Under the pieces are notes generated by a model, which saw only the letters and a list, made by a program, of their open reading frames with translations, made no database searches and was not told where the DNA came from. A stretch of 64,000 nt of DNA from Pohlia nutans. Lineage: Eukaryota > Streptophyta > Bryopsida > Bryales > Mniaceae. The stretch lies in contig CM040092.1 of NCBI GenBank assembly GCA_022496805.1, positions 18,804,113 to 18,868,112 on the forward strand. Direction: 5' to 3'. The position numbers were made by a program, and so were the translations under genes. Positions 9,991 through 21,687 of the stretch are shown piece by piece (positions within the stretch are counted from its first letter, which is position 1; each line of letters starts with the position of its first letter).

Positions 9991-12189
9991 ATGGCGCCCC
10001 CAGCATCGATTCCCATCATGGACGATTCCGCTGCTCTTTACATGAAGAAGCAGAAGCTGTCCGATCAGGCCATGATGTTGAACTGCAATGGCGCATCACC
10101 ACAATCCGCAGCTGCGGACCCTCTCAACTGGGCCAAGACGGCGGCCAAATTGCAAGGCAATCATCTGGACGAGGTGAAGCAGATGGTGGCCACCTTCTTC
10201 GACTCCACGGAAGTGGCCATCGAGGGCGTCAACCTCACCGTGGGCCAAGTCACGGCCATCGCGCGCAGACCTGCGGTGAACGTGGTGCTGGACGCCGCCA
10301 ACGCCAAGGCGCGCGTGGACGAGTCGTCCAACTGGGTGCTCACCAAGATCATGAACGGCGGGGACATCTACGGCGTCACCACGGGATTCGGCGCCACGTC
10401 CCATCGCCGCACGCAGCAAGGCGTGGAGCTCCAGCGCGAGCTGATCCGCTTCCTCAACGCCGGAGTGCTGGTGAAGGGCCACTGCCTGCCCGCCGAGACC
10501 ACCCGGGCCGCCATGCTGGTGCGCACCAACACGTTGATGCAGGGCTACTCCGGCATCCGCTGGGAGATTCTGGAAGCCATGGAGAAGCTTTTGAATGCGC
10601 ACGTGACGCCCAAGCTGCCCCTGCGCGGCACCGTCACGGCTTCCGGAGACCTGGTGCCCCTGTCGTACATCGCGGGCCTTCTCACGGCCAGGCCCAATTC
10701 CAGGGCCGTGACCGAAGATGGGCGTGAGGTGTCTGCGCTGGAGGGGTTGCGCATGGCGGGCGTGGAGAAGGCGTTCGAGCTGCAGCCCAAGGAGGGGCTG
10801 GCGCTGGTGAACGGCACGGCCGTGGGCTCGGCGTTGGCATCCACCGTGTGCTTCGACGCCAATGTGTTGGCTCTCCTGGCCGAGGTGTTGTCGGCATTGT
10901 TCTGCGAAGTGATGCAAGGCAAGCCCGAGTTCGCCGACCCCCTGACGCACAAGCTGAAGCACCACCCGGGCCAGATGGAGGCGGCCGCCGTGATGGAGTG
11001 GCTGCTGGAGGGCAGCGACTTCATGAAGGCCGCGGCCAAGCTGAACGAGACGGATCCCCTGAAGAAGCCGAAGCAGGACCGGTACGCGCTGCGCACGTCC
11101 CCGCAATGGTTGGGTCCCCAGATCGAGGTGATCCGCAGCGCCACGCACGCCATCGAGCGCGAGATCAACTCCGTGAACGACAACCCCATCATCGACGCGG
11201 CGCGCGGCATCGCCCTGCACGGGGGCAACTTCCAGGGCACGCCCATCGGCGTGTCCATGGACAACATGCGGCTGGCCGTGGCCGCCGTGGGCAAGCTCAT
11301 GTTCGCGCAGTTCTCGGAGCTGGTGAACGACTACTACAACAACGGCTTGCCGTCCAACCTGAGCGGAGGACCCAACCCGAGCCTGGACTACGGCATGAAG
11401 GGCGCGGAGATCGCCATGGCGTCGTACCTGTCGGAGCTGAATTACCTGGCCAACCCGGTGACCACGCACGTGCAGAGCGCGGAGCAGCACAACCAGGACG
11501 TCAACTCGCTGGGCTTGGTGTCGGCGCGCAAGACCGAGGAGGCGGTGGAGATTCTGAAGCTGATGAGCTCCACGTTCTTGGTGGGGCTGTGCCAAGCCAT
11601 CGACCTGCGGCATGTGGAGGAGACCATGCAGACGGCAGTGAAGCAAGTGGTGACGCAGGCGGCGAAGAAGACGCTGTTCATGGGCAAGGACGGCGCCCTG
11701 CTGCCGTCGCGGTTCTGCGAGAAGGACCTGCTGCTGGTGGTGGAGCGGCAGCCGGTGTTCAGCTACATCGACGACGCATCGTCGGAGACGTACCCTTTGA
11801 TGGAGAAGCTGCGAGCAGTGCTGGTGAGCCACGCGCTGAAGCTGCACAAGGACGCGTCCGCTGCCGTGTTCGAGCAGATCCCGATGTTCGAGGCGGAGGT
11901 GCAAGAGCGGTTGCGCGTGGTGGTGCCGGTGGTGCGGGAAGCATACGACAACAAGGGGTTGTCTGCGGTGGGCAACAGGATCGAGGAGTGCAGGACATAT
12001 CCATTGTACAAGTTCGTGAGGGCGGAGCTGGGGACGCAATTGCTGTCGGGATTGCGGACGGTGTCGCCGGGGACGGAGATCCAGAAGGTGTTCGAGGCCA
12101 TGTCGGAGGGCAAGCTGATCAAGCCTCTTCTGCAGTGCGTGGAGGGGTGGAACGGAGCTCCCGGACCTTTCCCCAAGCAGAGCCTGTGA
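9991..12189 (+). CDS. PAL: phenylalanine ammonia-lyase, copy A
   Basis: Converts L-phenylalanine to trans-cinnamate plus ammonia, the entry step of phenylpropanoid metabolism in the cytosol. The protein has 732 residues, usual for plant PAL, in one intronless frame. The MIO prosthetic group would form from Ala217-Ser218-Gly219 inside [17 protein letters not shown]; the catalytic Tyr is at 127 in [11 protein letters not shown]. Phe154 in RFLNAG occupies the position where His marks Tyr-using grass enzymes, so Phe preference is expected. NDNPI and the [12 protein letters not shown] block are present. The C-terminus ends PFPKQSL rather than the angiosperm ending. The start is the ATG at 9991, directly after a TATATAATTCA leader; alignment with copy B supports it. 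Copy A differs from B and C by Ser6 (Ala in the others); the other differences I checked are silent. Confidence 0.97.
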   Translation: MAPPASIPIMDDSAALYMKKQKLSDQAMMLNCNGASPQSAAADPLNWAKTAAKLQGNHLDEVKQMVATFFDSTEVAIEGVNLTVGQVTAIARRPAVNVVLDAANAKARVDESSNWVLTKIMNGGDIYGVTTGFGATSHRRTQQGVELQRELIRFLNAGVLVKGHCLPAETTRAAMLVRTNTLMQGYSGIRWEILEAMEKLLNAHVTPKLPLRGTVTASGDLVPLSYIAGLLTARPNSRAVTEDGREVSALEGLRMAGVEKAFELQPKEGLALVNGTAVGSALASTVCFDANVLALLAEVLSALFCEVMQGKPEFADPLTHKLKHHPGQMEAAAVMEWLLEGSDFMKAAAKLNETDPLKKPKQDRYALRTSPQWLGPQIEVIRSATHAIEREINSVNDNPIIDAARGIALHGGNFQGTPIGVSMDNMRLAVAAVGKLMFAQFSELVNDYYNNGLPSNLSGGPNPSLDYGMKGAEIAMASYLSELNYLANPVTTHVQSAEQHNQDVNSLGLVSARKTEEAVEILKLMSSTFLVGLCQAIDLRHVEETMQTAVKQVVTQAAKKTLFMGKDGALLPSRFCEKDLLLVVERQPVFSYIDDASSETYPLMEKLRAVLVSHALKLHKDASAAVFEQIPMFEAEVQERLRVVVPVVREAYDNKGLSAVGNRIEECRTYPLYKFVRAELGTQLLSGLRTVSPGTEIQKVFEAMSEGKLIKPLLQCVEGWNGAPGPFPKQSL

Positions 12190-12650
12190 GTGATGGACAG
12201 GAGTCAATGTTCACAATTTTGATTCTAGATTGAACGGGACCAGTTTGTAAATAGTCCGGGGCCCTGATGTATGAAGTAGTCAGTGTACGCTAGGAGAGCT
12301 AATTCAGCTGGAGTATCCAGGTAGAGAGCATTCAAGGAGTAGATGATTCAGTTTGTAATGAGCGAAGCTCAATGTTGAATATCATTCTTTGAACGTATTG
12401 TTCACAACATTTATCTTTCACGAGAAAGCCATGCATTTGAATACTTGTGACCATTTTGCCTCATGGGTGCGATTGATTCGCTGTGAACATGTGAACTCTA
12501 GGGCTGCCTTGGTATGGATGACTCTGCTTTGCCGATGATAGCCTCCACAGGTACGAAGGGATTTGTCATTTGAATTGATGCAAGACTTGAAACTGACTGC
12601 AACGCAATTGGAAGAGTACGAAGTGCATAAATTTCATGTGTAGAGCGAAA
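12190..12650 (+). other. PAL copy A 3' flank / 3' UTR
   Basis: Sequence after the stop is recognisably homologous, with substitutions and small indels, to the 3' flank of PAL B, up to about the GAAGTGCATAA block near 12622. It is more diverged from B than B is from C. Confidence 0.6.
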
Positions 12651-13254
12651 AAGTCTTTGGAGGTACTGAAGTAGCCAACCTTGGTTTGTTGTGCTTCTGC
12701 ATTGCCGACTAAAGTAGAAGCCTGGATTTCGGGGTGGAAGCTATCTCTTGGTCTATGGGTGGAGATGTGGAATATTGTGTCCGAGTATTTTGTTGACAAG
12801 TGAAGATGACGGTGGTTGTGGGCTTGCCAATGTTCGGTACTGTGATGCGATCCTCTTTCTATTGAGACGGCCGATTAATATTGTCAAATGGAAATGGTGA
12901 AATCTAAGCGTACAGTGTGAATCAATTTTACGTCACATTTCTCACGATCATTGTTTGTAATTCAGGAGGGTTTATGTAAGCCAGTCCTTTGAGAATCTGG
13001 TTGCAGCATTCATTTGGTATCTTTGTGCGGGTTTCCATTCTTGTGCGTTATGGACTGGGTTATATGAAAGCAGAGCTCCGTTGTTATGAGAAGCAATGTG
13101 AGTGAGTTGCATTTCCATAGTGGGGCTGTATGTTCACGTTACTGCACATAACGTCAATGGTTGGATCTCGTTTAGTCCACGGTCTAAGAAGAAGGATTAT
13201 GAGATATAATCATGCTCTCCATATCCAATGCTTGCTTGTCACATGTGATACATT
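12651..13254. other. intergenic sequence, nothing recognised
   Basis: Mixed-composition sequence downstream of PAL A. No coding potential beyond short random frames, and no repeat shared with the rest of the window that I can see. Confidence 0.3.
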
Positions 13255-13440
13255 GACACTACAAAGAGAAGGTGTTGCTTTTCATTTGGTAGGTGAGTCA
13301 AACGGCCCCACTTCACACTCATTGCCCAGGCGCTCAAGACTTGGTGAGTGCGATTTGTCACATAGGACAAGTGTCTACAATGAACTCTAACACTGTTCTG
13401 AGTGGGAAGCGACACGTTTGCTAGTAGTGTGAGGTCATGA
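13255..13440 (+). repeat. block shared with the CHS-like gene's upstream region
   Basis: About 190 bp, starting ACTACAAAGAGAAGGTGTTG and including GGTAGGTGAGTCAAA, match 18540-18765, which lies about 280-510 bp upstream of the CHS-like start codon. Both contain TGAGTCA motifs and GTGAGTGCGATT. In the CHS copy an internal ~51 bp unit is duplicated. It may be a dispersed repeat or a copied regulatory segment. Confidence 0.6.
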
Positions 13441-13453
13441 AGTTCAAAGTTAA

Positions 13454-14328
13454 CCCTATTTGTTAGTGCATTGGTGGATGTTGACAGTCAAACGAGAGGG
13501 AAATATGGTAGAAAAAGGAATTGGGCTTAGGTAATCCAGGAAGCTGCATGGAGAGTGGAAGAGGAACATCGTCATTAGACCTCCTGTATAAATTTGAATT
13601 TTAAGAATTGCTCTAGTATGTAAGAATTATTCTTGTGTCAACTTCAAAGTTGTAGGTTGTTGATCAATATTTCTACTGTACAGTATAAGATTATCAAAAA
13701 GACTACATGGTCTACAAAACATAATTAGAGCTGAAGGGCCATACACAAAACACTTCGACTAATTACTACCACATATCAAAACGAATCACATGTCCCATCT
13801 ACAACTCTCTGGACATAAATACATGGCCACATGTACTCTTACTTTTCAAATCAATTCATCTTGATTACTATTACCAGTACTTGTCTTTTAATATAGAGTC
13901 CTCAAGACACAATTACACAAATGGTTGAATTTTATATTAAAATAGCATAAAAATCATGCAAAATAGTTAAAATAGCCTTCACTAAAATGACATTTTGACA
14001 TATTGCAACACTAACCTTCACTGTAGCACACGTCACACATTAAAACTATAACTCGGTCAATAGTTTGAACAACGAATTGAACAGAGGATTTTAATGTGTG
14101 ACTTGCAATGCATATTGGAATTTTAGGATTTTGAGCTTTAAAGTGTTGTAAAAGACACAATCTTAACAATTTTGAAGAATTGTAAATTGGAATAGAAAAT
14201 AGAAGATAGCCCCCACATTTTCTTAGTTGGAACCATTTTCATTTGTAACCATGAACTAGGCGAAAATCAACGTTTGACTAAAAAAACAACCAAATATGGT
14301 CTCACGGGACTCCTTGGATGCTTAGGGG
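13454..14328. mobile_element. probable TTAA-flanked element
   Basis: TTAA at 13450-13453 is followed by CCCTATTTG. The right end, GGATGCTTAGGGG, is followed by TTAA 14329-14332. The last ~215 bp are homologous to the right end of the element at 6574-8148 (shared blocks TTGGAATTTTAG and ATTTTCATTTG). The left end matches the family poorly, so the left border is tentative. Non-coding. Confidence 0.5.
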
Positions 14329-14669
14329 TTAAAAGAGAGCCTGTCCAGACAGACATGGAGGTAAAAAGAGGATGAACAGACCAAACCAAACGAATGAACC
14401 AAAGGGCCAGATCTAATTGAGGTAAGCTAAGTGTCTAGGAAGGAAAATATGCGGAGGAAATGTATTCCAGTCAATATTCCCATGAGCAAACCTACCAAAA
14501 ACAAAGGAAGAGAGCCAGCTAGAAATAAAAGTCTTGGAGAGCTGAAGACCGGTTAACTTGGATAAGGTTGAGACACCCATTTCCGGCTAGGGACACAAAA
14601 CCGATCAGGCCTAATTTCTAGATTGTGAAAGAACAAATGTACCTCATTTGTACATTAGAGCATATGATC

Positions 14670-14930
14670 GGTTTTGGGTCCTTAAGTACTTTTCACTTTG
14701 AAAAATTGTACAAATTTCAATATTGGGAAATAATTCATGGAATATTTTGCATTCTTCGCGAAAGCTAACTTCCTACCTGGGAAAAATATCACCCTATTAA
14801 TGGCTGGTCCAGAAATAGTGTAGGTAGCTTAAGTTATCGGAATAAGGTACCTCAACCTTAATGGATGCCCACGTTGCTTTATAGAGTCCCACCACCGAAA
14901 GGTGGCAGTACTCCAAAGAAGAGTCAGTTT
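14670..14930 (+). repeat. diverged direct repeat, copy 1
   Basis: About 260 bp are homologous, by eye roughly 70%, to 15640-15910 in the same orientation. Shared runs include CTTTTCACTT and CCGAAAG.GG.GGCAG. The ~970 bp spacing could reflect a terminal-repeat element or two independent insertions. Confidence 0.5.
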
Positions 14931-15022
14931 GTCTAAACCACGGGGGCCTACCAACAATACTCTTACGGACGAACGGACTCTTTATTCACGCCGGTTGTAG
15001 TACCGGAGTTCTATATATATGA
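14915..15022 (+). mobile_element. fragment related to the 3' end of the large LINE
   Basis: The segment GACGAACGGACTCTTTATTCACGCCGG followed by a short hairpin and GTTCTATATATA parallels 34687-34742, the last part of the large retrotransposon. In both, a CCGG-closed hairpin follows TTATTCACG, although the stem sequences differ. This looks like a 5'-truncated relative. Confidence 0.45.
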
Positions 15023-15639
15023 CCACGCTGCCATGCCCATCTGAATGGTAACTTGTCAACTCCTCAAGAGAATGGAAGCAAGGTGGAAAGGCTCCTCGCC
15101 ATTTCAAATTGAGATTTTGTGCACCAAATATATTAAATCAGAGCGGATCTATGCACTAGTAGAAGACCTGTTGCTTTTCGTTTCCCATTTTGTGGAAATA
15201 GTGAACAGTGGTTGAATATCATGTTTATATTTTTGTCTTCTTGTGACCAAACCCACTCACCAGCACTGACACAGCCCATGTGAATGGCGCGATTTCATTC
15301 CTTTTTCATTTATAGTAAGTGAAAACGACAAATTTCCTACTAGTGATGGAGCTCCCATGGAGTCTCGGAGTGATGATAATTTTGTCGCGAGAGTCAAAGT
15401 CGATCGCTTCATCAACATGACGATGAGTATGAGGTAAGGTTGGATGTCCTAAAACCACCACCTCCCCCAATCATGACATGTAGAGTTTTCTTGGAGCCAC
15501 CACAGTTGAGACTCAAAACCACCAATTTCACTATTCAAGTAAACCAATGGCATGCCAAGCATTGCGAAGAAGTAGTTGGTGGTTTTGGGTATCATTATGA
15601 GTGAAAATTAGTACCACATGGTGTGGTCATGGGGAAACC
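15023..15639. other. intergenic sequence, nothing recognised
   Basis: No conserved coding frame. Some sequence (GGTTGGATGTCCTAAAACCACC near 15430) is echoed in reverse near 15825, but no complete element can be defined. Confidence 0.3.
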
Positions 15640-15910
15640 TAGAGGTCTGATTTGGATCACGAAGTTCTTTTCACTTCAAAAATTTGTATCAATTTGAATA
15701 TTGGAAATTAAATTGCGAAAATTTGTGCATTCCGTGAGAAATCTTCTTCCAAATGACCGAAAAATATTTCTCATAGATATCCTTGTTAAAATGAGGGCAT
15801 ATTTCTTAAGTTGGTGGTATTAGGACATCCAACCTTACCAGAATACCGGTGTACGTGAATCATATACCAGTCCGAAAGAGGCGGCAGCTGTACATGCAGT
15901 CTCAGGTGAT
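15640..15910 (+). repeat. diverged direct repeat, copy 2
   Basis: Partner of 14670-14930 in the same orientation. No coding function. Confidence 0.5.
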
Positions 15911-16741
15911 CGAAGATGAGCCAAGACCCCCTCACCAAAGGATGGACAGAAGTGGAAGGCGTGGCATTCACTTTTGACATGTGGAGCTCGGCAGGTTTGG
16001 CAATTTGATGGTAAATTCAAAGGCTGTCTCCATCTCCCCCACCAGAAGGACGTTGTTAAGCAGCTGCCAGAGAAACGTTGAGATGCGTTGTGGTCGCCAT
16101 AATGTATATAACGTCGTTGACGGGCAGAATAACCTTGTATTCACCTCATCCACATTTCAATCACGCTTTCGAAAAAAGTTCATTCATACATTATCAGTAA
16201 CGATTTTAGTGCAAAAACAACAGCTTTCCGGCAGTACAGAATCAAAAACAATGTGAAAAACGTTACTGGAGCGCGGTTGTGCCTAAACTATAAGACATCA
16301 CGCACAGCTTGTGCTCCATGGAAAATATTGCCACAGTAAACGCATGTGAACTCAGCCAAAATAAGAAACAAAATTCCAAGGTGTGTAAATCCAGCTCTTA
16401 TATATGCTAAAACGTTCATGGCTCCCAGTGCTAATTACTGCCAGCCTACTTCTGAGCAATGTGCCTCGAATTCCAGCAATTGAACAAGAATCTGAAAACT
16501 TGGATGTATTCCTCCTACAGCTTCGGATTTCACTTCGAAATCTCATTCTACAACTGCATGTAAATGAATGAATGAATGAATGGGTTTGCATGCCACTGAA
16601 ACTCAACCCATGAGTGAGCTACAGTGATTAAATGGAAGAGAAGACTGATCGGAGTATCTCCTAATTCGTACACTGCAACACATGTGTATTCTGGTGATGG
16701 CCATGGCCCGGCATGATATACAGATAGATCACCTGCATGGA
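15911..16741 (-). other. CHS-like 3' flank
   Basis: Downstream side of the CHS-like gene on the minus strand, presumably including its 3' UTR. An (AATG)n microsatellite of four units lies near 16563-16580. No gene recognised. Confidence 0.35.
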
Positions 16742-18256
16742 TCAATGATCTAAAGGGGTACATGTATGTCCAGTGTTGGGCGCGGCCTTGAGCACGAGCA
16801 CCTCCAGCGTGAGGCCGGGTCCGAAGCCGATGAAGAAGCCGAAGTCGCTGCCCTCGCCCAGCGTGCTGGAGCCCATCCGCAGCGACCGCTGCCGAATCTG
16901 GTCCAACACGAACAACACCGACGAGCTGGACATGTTGCCGAACTCCGACAGAATGTCGCGGCTGCCCTGCATCTTGTCCTTGCTCAGCTTCAGCTTCGCC
17001 TCCACCTGGTCCAGAATGGCCGGGCCTCCCGGATGCACCGCCCAGAACATCTCGTTCCACTGCGGCGACCCCGCGCACCTGCGCGCCTCGTTCAGAAACT
17101 TCTCGATGTTCTTGGAGATCAGCCCCGGCACGTCCTTCATGAGGTGGAAGATCAGCCCCGCCTCCGTCAGGTGCCCGTCGATGGCGCCGTCGCTCTCCGG
17201 CAGGATGGTCTCCCCCGCCCACTGCACCTCGAACAGCGCCCTCTCCGCGTCCGCCTTCGGGTCCGCTCCCACCACGTACACGCCCGCGCCGTCGCCGAAC
17301 AGGGCCGACCCCACCAGCCCGTCCAAGTGATTCTCGCTCGGGGCGCGGTACGTCACGGCCGTGACCTCGCTGCACACCGCCAGCACCCTGGCGCCCTTGT
17401 TGTTCTCCGCCAGATCCTTGGCCACCCGCAACACCGACGCGCCGCCGAAGCACCCCGTCTGGTACATCATCACGCGCTTCACGCTGGGCTTCAGCCCCAG
17501 CAGCTTGGCCAGCGCGTGGTCGGCGCCGGGCATGTTCACGCCGCTGGTGGTGGCGAACACGACGTGCGTGATGTCGGACTTGCGGCCGCCCCACTCCTTG
17601 ATGGCCTTCACGGCGGCCTCCGCGGCCAGCTTGGGCACCTGCACCACCACGATGTCGTGGCGCACGTTCAGCGAGGGCTCCATGTACGTGCAGATGCCGG
17701 GGTTGGCCTTGAGCACCTCCTCCGTCAGAAACATGTGCCGCTTCCGAATGCCGGACTTGTCACCTGCACCGTACCATCAACATCAATTCAATGAGCGAGT
17801 GAAAATGGCCTGGAAACATTTCCATTTCACGAAAGCGGAGGTTGCATTCAGACGGAATTATCGCAGAACTTGGAGAAGCATTAAATTCCAATGCACGAAT
17901 TTGGAGGTTAACTGCCATTTCAAGAATGAGATTCATTTTAGTCGCCAATACTGTAGTCAATCTACACTGCAGCACATATGGAGACGAGGTTGTGTGAGTG
18001 ACTTACAGATGCGCTTGAATTTGGCCTTAAGGGCGTCCTTGTCGCTGCAGTTGGTGATGTTGAAGAAGAAATCCGGGTAGTCGGACTGCAGAAACTCAGT
18101 GGGCGGCACGGCGGTGCCGATGCCCAGCACACACGCCGGCCCGTCGGCACGAGGCTGAGCCCTGGGAAGTGGGGCCATCGTCCTCACAGCGGGGGTCGCG
18201 AGTACTGCAATTTGATCATCTGATCCCGTGACGGTTTCTCCAGCTCGTGGCGCCAT
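16742..18256 (-). CDS. CHS: chalcone synthase-type polyketide synthase (type III PKS)
   Basis: Condenses a CoA starter, in CHS p-coumaroyl-CoA, with malonyl-CoA to make the chalcone that opens flavonoid synthesis. There are two exons, 18007-18256 and 16742-17763, with a 243 bp intron (GT at 18006-18005, AG at 17765-17764) splitting a Cys codon, the classical CHS intron position. The product is 423 residues, against ~390-400 usually, with ~24 extra N-terminal residues and a longer tail. The triad is intact: Cys188 in YQTGCFGG, His327 in [10 protein letters not shown], Asn360 in [10 protein letters not shown]. Gatekeepers Phe239 and Phe289 and the GFGPGLT loop are present. The loop after the catalytic Cys reads FGGASVLR, as in bryophyte CHS-like enzymes, rather than FAGGTVLR. 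CHS itself, rather than stilbenecarboxylate synthase or another PKS, is likely but not proven. Confidence 0.93.
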
Positions 18257-18960
18257 GGTGAGTATTCAGTGATGTGCGTGAGACTGCCAACCTGTGTGGA
18301 GGTCCGGAAATGATCACTCAGCCAGAGAGAAAATAATATTGATCTTGAGAACTACGAACTTGTGTACGTAATCTGGAACGTCAACCTAGCAAATGCCTGA
18401 ACATCAGGTCAGTCTTAAAAAAGTTCAGTTGTGATGGCCAGCTGCTGACGGAGTTGTTGAAGAATGCCTTGAGGAGAATGATGAAGTGAGGATTCCAGGG
18501 TGGGTTATGCTTTTTATGCACCTACTACAAGAAGAAGGCGCCTACTACAAGGAGAAGGCGTGGCTTTTCACTCGGTAGGTGAGTCAAATGCCCGCCACTT
18601 CGCACTCACTGCCCAAACGTTCAAGATTTGGTGAGTCAAATGCCGCCACTTTGCAGTCACTGCCGAGACACTCAAAGACTTGATGAGTGCGATTCGTCAA
18701 GTAGGACAAGTGTGTAAAGTGAACTCTGACACTGTTTTGAGTGAGAAGGGACGCCTTTGCTAGGAGTGACCGTGAAAGCAGCAGAGTTCGAAGTCTTCAG
18801 TCCAACTCTGCAAATCTTGAGTGATGTGAGCAGTTGCTTGGAAATGCAGGGAATGGCCCACCGCGGTGCCTGGAAAACAGTAGCCAACGTGGGCATGGAA
18901 TCGTTGAAAGTAATGACCATCCCGGTATTTTAGAGATGCATCTGTAACAAAGTTGGTCCA
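18257..18960 (-). promoter_or_regulatory. CHS-like upstream region with tandem TGAGTCA repeats
   Basis: Upstream of the CHS-like ATG (minus strand). It contains a 19-21 bp tandem duplication near 18519-18560 (CCTACTACAAG.AGAAGGCG twice). It also has two ~51 bp units at about 18579-18684, each with GGTGAGTCAAATG and GCCACTT. The block 18540-18765 is shared with 13255-13440 downstream of PAL A. A promoter role is inferred from position. Confidence 0.45.
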
Positions 18961-21274
18961 TCAGATCAGGGCATTTTCAACAAAATATATACACGAATTC
19001 TGATGGGAAATGCAAGTTTTTCAACTACAGCTCTGTGTATTTCTAAACTTGGATGTTATTCCCTTTAGAAATGTAAGCTTTTCAACTACAACGTAGTATA
19101 TTTCGTGTCTCCACGTATCATGGTTGACATGCCTGACAGCATGCATGTGAGTAATTGACTACAGTAATGGAGAATAAATGGACTCTAGAGTTAAATAGGC
19201 CCGGGGATTCGGTAAATTGTTGGAAATTACTTCGGCACTAAGTGGGCCCCATGTTATCCGCATCTTTTCTTGACATAGCCAAAATGCATGTGGTTATTCA
19301 TTTGGCTTGCACATGCAGAATGAGTTGAAAAATGGTTTCACTCAAGCCCACTTTTTCACTTGGATTTCCTAACTGAGGAATTCCATTACAAATGCTATAT
19401 CCAATGAATATATGTTGTGATTTTGTGCAAAATATATCAATCAATCACACATATGATTTGTGAATAAAATCTTATGTTTGGATTCCATATTTAGAAAAGT
19501 TTTCATTAGAAATGGTTGGTTCTAAATTAACACTATTTCATCAATTCGCACTTGAAACTGAAAAGTCAAGGGTTAGTAGAGTTATTTGCTAACTCATAGC
19601 TAGTGAAATCATTTTGCTGAAAAATAGACCGATTGTTAATTTGGTCCTCAATTTGAGATTTGGAACATGAAAAACTGCCATGATCATAGCAAGAAGGTTC
19701 TTTTGGTTAATCGAAGAATAGGAGTGTGAGTGTTCATGCTATGAATAGAAGCTTGAATACTATTCATGCAGTGAATAGTGTTTGGAAAATACAAACACAT
19801 TGTTCATGCTCCAAGAATGTGATAAATATAAAAATGAACTTATTGTTCATGAGTCCATAATTTTGGGAGCCCAACTTTTGTTACTAATTTATTTTGCCCT
19901 GTCAATTAGCGGATAACTCAAAAAATGCTCAAATTGAGGTCAAAGGAGCCTTTGTAGTTAGCGACTTAGCGGATAACTCTAGTTAAATTAGTAACGCATG
20001 ACAATGTAAAAAGGTACATCAATTATCCTATTTAGTTGGAGATGCACTAATTGTTTTATAATGACTATATTTTTTTATATAGAATGAATACTTTTACCAT
20101 ATATGTAACACTTGTTTCGTTAAAAGTCCACGTGCCATATAAAAAGTGCACATGCTGACATTTTGTACGTTTGAAGAAAGTATGATCATATTTTATCTAT
20201 AAAGTGTCAAAACTGAATGTACATTACATAAAAAATATTTGATTTACTTTTTACTTTTACTTCTAACAATTTTCTTTTATCTCCCTAATTTGATATGATC
20301 TATCCTCGTCATTGATAGAAATCTAATTGATTTCTATTTTTACTTTTTTCATGCAAAGTCAATGGAAAATACATATTTTATTTTATATTTATACCTCTAA
20401 AAGTTACTTTTACCTCTAAATAGTTACTTTACCTCTGATTTGATAAGATCTGTCTTTGTTATTTATAAAAATCTAATTGATTCCTATCTTGACTTTTCAT
20501 GCATCCTAATCATATGCAAAGTCTATAAAAAGAATTTAGATACTAATTACTGTCATTTGAAAGTCAATGGTTAAAGATGGATTTGACTTTCACTTTTTTA
20601 CTTTTGATAAAATTTAATCTATTTTACGTTACAAAACATCCAACTTAATTCCTACTTTTATCTTTTTCTTCAATTTTAATGAAAAAAGATGAAATTCCAA
20701 AAAATCTCAAATTTACTGGTTGATCTACTAGTAATTTTTTTAATATATCTCGGATTGGCAAATGGATTGCGCCAATAGTTTCAAGAAGCCAAAACTAGCC
20801 TAAGAGAATCCCGCCCTTACTAAAAGTAACGTATCTCATCAATTTCTCCTCGTTTTGACTTTTTACTGTTGACAAAATTATACAATGCACATTATTATGG
20901 TAGAAATTATGTCAGCAGTAAAAGGACATAGTATAATTTGTCTAATTGATGTGCAAAGATGTCATAATTATTAAATAGGTAGACATCCGTTATTTATTTT
21001 ACCAATTTTTTTCTAAATATGTTACTAATTTAGGATAAATAGGGAAAAGGGTTTGAAATCTATAAAAATAAATTTAATTTTTAGTGCTTTAAATACTACT
21101 TGCCGAATTAGGCCTTCACATTCTTAAAAAGGCCGCCTCATCTACCTTTAGTAGTGCCTTTAGTTTGTCCCTTTGACTCAGCATTTGGTTGGCGTGAATT
21201 TAGTCCCATCCACGGCACACCAAAGCCAAGGCCATGGTGATGTGTGATGTCATATCGAAGTCACATCACCAAAG
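18961..21274. other. AT-rich intergenic spacer
   Basis: No gene or conserved frame seen. AT-rich with many short repeats. One possible TIR element is listed separately at 19574-19984. Confidence 0.35.
19574..19984. mobile_element. possible short TIR element
   Basis: The left end, TAGTAGAGTTATTTGCTAAC, is an imperfect inverted match to the right end, which reads TTAGCGGATAACTCTAG. A second internal copy of AGCGGATAACTC is near 19908. No coding capacity; borders and target duplication are unclear. Confidence 0.35.
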
Positions 21275-21687
21275 TAGAGCGGAAGACGAGAGGAAGGATG
21301 GCGTGCTGAGCTCCGCGATGTGCGGTGTGGAGGGGCTGAGAGGAGGATGGCAGCTCTGCTGCTTGTGCAGGAAGGTTGTGAGTGAGGATGTATTGTAGAA
21401 TGTGCAGGTAAAGCTATACACAGACAAGCAGGCTGGGCTGCAAGAACAAACATGGAGAAAGTGCGCAAGATCAAATCGTGCACGGCGCAGAAGAGTTGGA
21501 TCTCGCCGAGTGGTGAATCGTTGGCACCACACCGAGCATTTGCAGATCTAAAGGTCACTTGTGTAAGAGGCAGGCTGGGCTGCCTCTAGTTCTGTGGATA
21601 GCTCCAACGGCACAGTATGCACTACTCCTCCTCATAACATCCTCACCATGCCCTCTCTCTCTCCACACCGCAGCCAACAGATCAACA

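Noticed and set aside
10096..12207. 703-codon open frame antisense to PAL A (also antisense to B and C)
   Set aside because: It mirrors the GC-rich third-position bias of PAL codons; the product is His/Arg/Leu-rich with no domain, and the sense frame is an unmistakable PAL.
10848..12233. 461-codon frame overlapping PAL A in another frame
   Set aside because: Gly/Arg/Ala-rich shadow of the GC-rich PAL coding sequence, not a gene.
16548..17594. Alternative long frames overlapping the CHS-like gene on both strands
   Set aside because: Shadows of the GC-rich CHS exon; the chosen frame has the full Cys-His-Asn triad and a valid intron.
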